Shown here piece by piece: positions 13,138 through 14,476 of a stretch of DNA of 14,476 bases. The notes under the pieces were generated by a model. That model was not told the DNA's origin and did not search any database. It saw nothing but the letters and a program-made list of their open reading frames with translations. The number at the start of each line of letters is the position of its first letter. Positions within the stretch are counted from its first letter, which is position 1. The DNA is from Intrasporangium_A sp039812505 (GTDB lineage: Bacteria > Actinomycetota > Actinomycetes > Actinomycetales > Dermatophilaceae): positions 1 through 14,476 of the forward strand of contig NZ_JBDIAQ010000088.1 of the NCBI RefSeq assembly GCF_039812505.1, written 5' to 3'. The position numbers were made by a program, and so were the translations under genes.

Positions 13138-14476
13138 CGGCGTGATCTCCTTGGTGGCTCTCGTCCTGGTCGTCGTGTGTCTGGTCGCCGTCGTGTGTCT
13201 GGTCGCCGTCGTGCGTCTCGTCGCCGTCGCGCGTCTCGTCGCCGTGGTCCGTCCGGTCTTCGTCGGTCCGGTCGTGGTGCTCCGTCTGCTCGTCGTCGGC
13301 CTGGTCGCCGTCGCCGTCCTCGTCGGCGAGCAGGTCGAGCACCGAGGTCCCATCGAGCTCCTCGAGCCGCTCGGCTGCGTCTGTCGTGAGGTCGTGGTCG
13401 GCGTCCGCCGCCCTGGCGAACCACTCCCGGGCCTGCTGCTCGTCTCCGCTCGCGAGCAGGGCGTCGGCGAAGGCGTAGTAGAGTCTCGGCGCCGAGGGCC
13501 GGTGCGGACTCACCCGACGAGCCAGCTCGGACAACCCGGCCGCCGCGGCGTCGAGCTGCCCGATATCGCGACGGATGCCGGAGATGACGATCGCAAGCTC
13601 CACCCTTTCGTCAAAGGTGAGGCTGTCGGCCTCCTCGCCCTGGGCGAGCTCGAGCGCCTTGCGGGGCCTGTCGAGCCCGCGCTCGCAGTCGACCATGAGC
13701 GGCAGCAGGTGGCTGGACCCGGACAGGCGACGGACCGTCCGGAACTCCGAGAGCGCGCGGGCCCAGTCGCCCATCCGGTAGGCCACCAGCCCGAGCGCCT
13801 CGCGAGCCGCCGGCACCCGGCCGGCGCGGCGCACGGCGGTCTCGGCGTGGGCCAGCGCCGCTTCCGGGTCGGTTTCGAGCAGCTCGGCGACCATCACCAG
13901 GTGCTGCGCGACCCCCTCGGCGTTCTCCTTCGACAGGGTGCGCAGCTGGCTCTTCACGCCCCGGTCGACCTCATGGCCGGTGACGCCCTCGCGGATCGCC
14001 GGCTCCGGTTTGCGGCGCGACCGGGGCGACAGCCGCGCCGCGCCGCGCGAGACTCGTTCCCGTTCCACGGCCGATGTGCGCGGCGGACGCTCGGGCCGGT
14101 CGGTCCGCCCGTGTCCGCCCCGGCGCTCCTGTCCACCGCGACGGCCGCGGTCTTCCCAGCCGCCCTTTCGGCCCTCCCAGTCCCCCTGGCCGGACCAGCG
14201 GTCCCGCGGACCACGAGCGCCCTCGCCGCCGCGACGCTCCCGACCCTCCCAGCGATCCCGGCCATCCTGACGCTCCCGACCGTCCTGGCCGGACCAGCGA
14301 TCCCGCTGCCCACGAGCACCCTCGCCGCCGCGACGCTCCCGGGCCTCCTGACCCGACCAGCGATCCCGCTGCCCACGAGCACCCTCGCCGCCGCGACGCT
14401 CCCGGGCCTCCTGACCCGACCAGCGATCCCGCTGCCCACGAGCACCCTCGCCGCCGCGACGCTCCCGGGCCTCCTG
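13130..14476 (-). CDS. TPR-like repeat protein with Arg/Gly-rich N-terminal repeats and Asp/His-rich tail (5' end outside window)
   Basis: At least 448 residues; the frame stays open to the right edge, so the start lies upstream of the window. The first ~120 visible residues are low complexity: 21-residue repeats built on QRDRWSGQEARERRGGEGAR, decaying into related RDRW/RGG units. This suggests a disordered, RNA- or protein-contacting region; the RGG-like flavour is seen, the binding is inferred. A helical TPR-like region follows (about 160-360) with EALGLVAYRMGDWARALSEF and YYAFADALLASGDEQQAREW as clear units. The C-terminus (about 365-448) is very acidic and His-rich, including four DGDxTH-type repeats. 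It corresponds in position to the TPR protein Rv1691 of M. tuberculosis. A GTG at 14068 would yield a 312-aa version, but the good reading frame upstream argues against that start. The stop overlaps the 60-aa gene start by eight bases (ATGAGTGA). Function unknown. Confidence 0.85.
   Translation of the reverse strand, partial: QEARERRGGEGARGQRDRWSGQEARERRGGEGARGQRDRWSGQEARERRGGEGARGQRDRWSGQDGRERQDGRDRWEGRERRGGEGARGPRDRWSGQGDWEGRKGGWEDRGRRGGQERRGGHGRTDRPERPPRTSAVERERVSRGAARLSPRSRRKPEPAIREGVTGHEVDRGVKSQLRTLSKENAEGVAQHLVMVAELLETDPEAALAHAETAVRRAGRVPAAREALGLVAYRMGDWARALSEFRTVRRLSGSSHLLPLMVDCERGLDRPRKALELAQGEEADSLTFDERVELAIVISGIRRDIGQLDAAAAGLSELARRVSPHRPSAPRLYYAFADALLASGDEQQAREWFARAADADHDLTTDAAERLEELDGTSVLDLLADEDGDGDQADDEQTEHHDRTDEDRTDHGDETRDGDETHDGDQTHDGDQTHDDQDESHQGDHADE
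13147..13152 (-). promoter_or_regulatory. ribosome binding site of the 60-aa gene, inside the TPR coding tail
   Basis: AAGGAG on the minus strand, nine bases before the ATG at 13137. It is embedded in codons for the His/Asp-rich tail of the upstream TPR protein, so the end of that tail is doubly constrained. Confidence 0.7.
13172..13243. repeat. four 18-bp tandem repeats in the TPR protein's tail
   Basis: Four consecutive 18-base units at 13172, 13190, 13208 and 13226. The first two are identical (GTCGTGTGTCTGGTCGCC, plus strand); the others differ at two or three positions. Read on the minus strand they encode DGD-[E/Q]-T-[R/H] repeats. Degeneracy increases away from the gene end, consistent with stepwise duplication. 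Confidence 0.9.
14212..14310. repeat. degenerate repeat units in the TPR gene N-terminal region
   Basis: A diverged block related to the 63-bp units, carrying CACGAGCGCCCTCGCC and CGATCCC(G/T) landmarks but 99 bases long. It encodes peptides of the RDRW/RERRGGEGARG type. It looks like an older copy with an extra 36 bases. Confidence 0.7.
14311..14476. repeat. 63-bp perfect coding tandem repeats
   Basis: Units at 14311-14373 and 14374-14436 are identical, and the partial third unit 14437-14476 is identical over its 40 visible bases. Each unit encodes 21 residues of the TPR protein's Arg/Gly-rich region on the minus strand. Full nucleotide identity, including third positions, indicates very recent duplication or ongoing homogenisation. 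The array continues past the window edge. Confidence 0.95.

Noticed and set aside
13130..14068. Starting the TPR protein at GTG 14068.
   Set aside because: The same frame continues upstream without a stop to the window edge with protein-like repeats, and no clear ribosome binding site precedes that GTG.
13954..14445. An alternative minus-strand frame of 163 codons over the 63-bp repeats.
   Set aside because: The TPR frame stays open through the whole repeat region and gives a hydrophilic RDRW/RGG-type repeat continuous with the TPR domain; the alternative ends inside the TPR gene and has no domain.

Overview
The window is GC-rich actinobacterial chromosome with short spacers and an almost unbroken run of minus-strand genes, many joined by 4-nt start/stop overlaps. 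The gene set (tlyA, NAD kinase, recN, steA, steB/mctB, pyrG, NUDIX) matches the conserved block known from Mycobacterium tuberculosis (Rv1691 to Rv1700). Protein style and extreme GC suggest a Micrococcales organism, perhaps an Intrasporangiaceae/Dermatophilaceae relative. The taxonomic guess is inference; the minus-strand block is seen directly.

In transcription order (high to low coordinates) the window holds: a TPR protein entering from the right edge, with an Arg/Gly-rich repetitive N-terminal part and an Asp/His-rich tail; a 60-aa protein of unknown function; TlyA rRNA methyltransferase; NAD kinase; RecN; SteA; SteB/MctB; a three-gene membrane/glycan cassette (small MraY-like phosphosugar transferase, MurJ-like flippase, GT4 glycosyltransferase); CTP synthase; a NUDIX ADP-ribose pyrophosphatase. 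After a 257-bp intergenic region rich in inverted repeats comes aspS, which runs off the left edge.

Functionally the block mixes ribosome modification (TlyA), cofactor and nucleotide supply (NAD kinase, PyrG, NUDIX), recombination repair (RecN) and cell-envelope/division factors (SteA, SteB and the cassette). The cassette has the three activities needed to start, extend and flip a lipid-linked sugar, and it is translationally coupled to steA-steB. This is the best candidate for an under-described system here.

The most unusual DNA structures are: (1) a near-perfect palindrome with tandem 15-mers inserted in frame in the GT4 gene; (2) a perfect 36-bp palindrome after the NUDIX gene, half of which shares a 15-mer with the GT4 gene; (3) a 23-bp, 57-nt-spaced inverted repeat upstream of aspS; (4) identical 63-bp coding tandem repeats in the TPR gene. 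No tRNA, rRNA, CRISPR array, insertion sequence or phage gene was seen. The only non-coding stretch above 100 bp is 808-1064.
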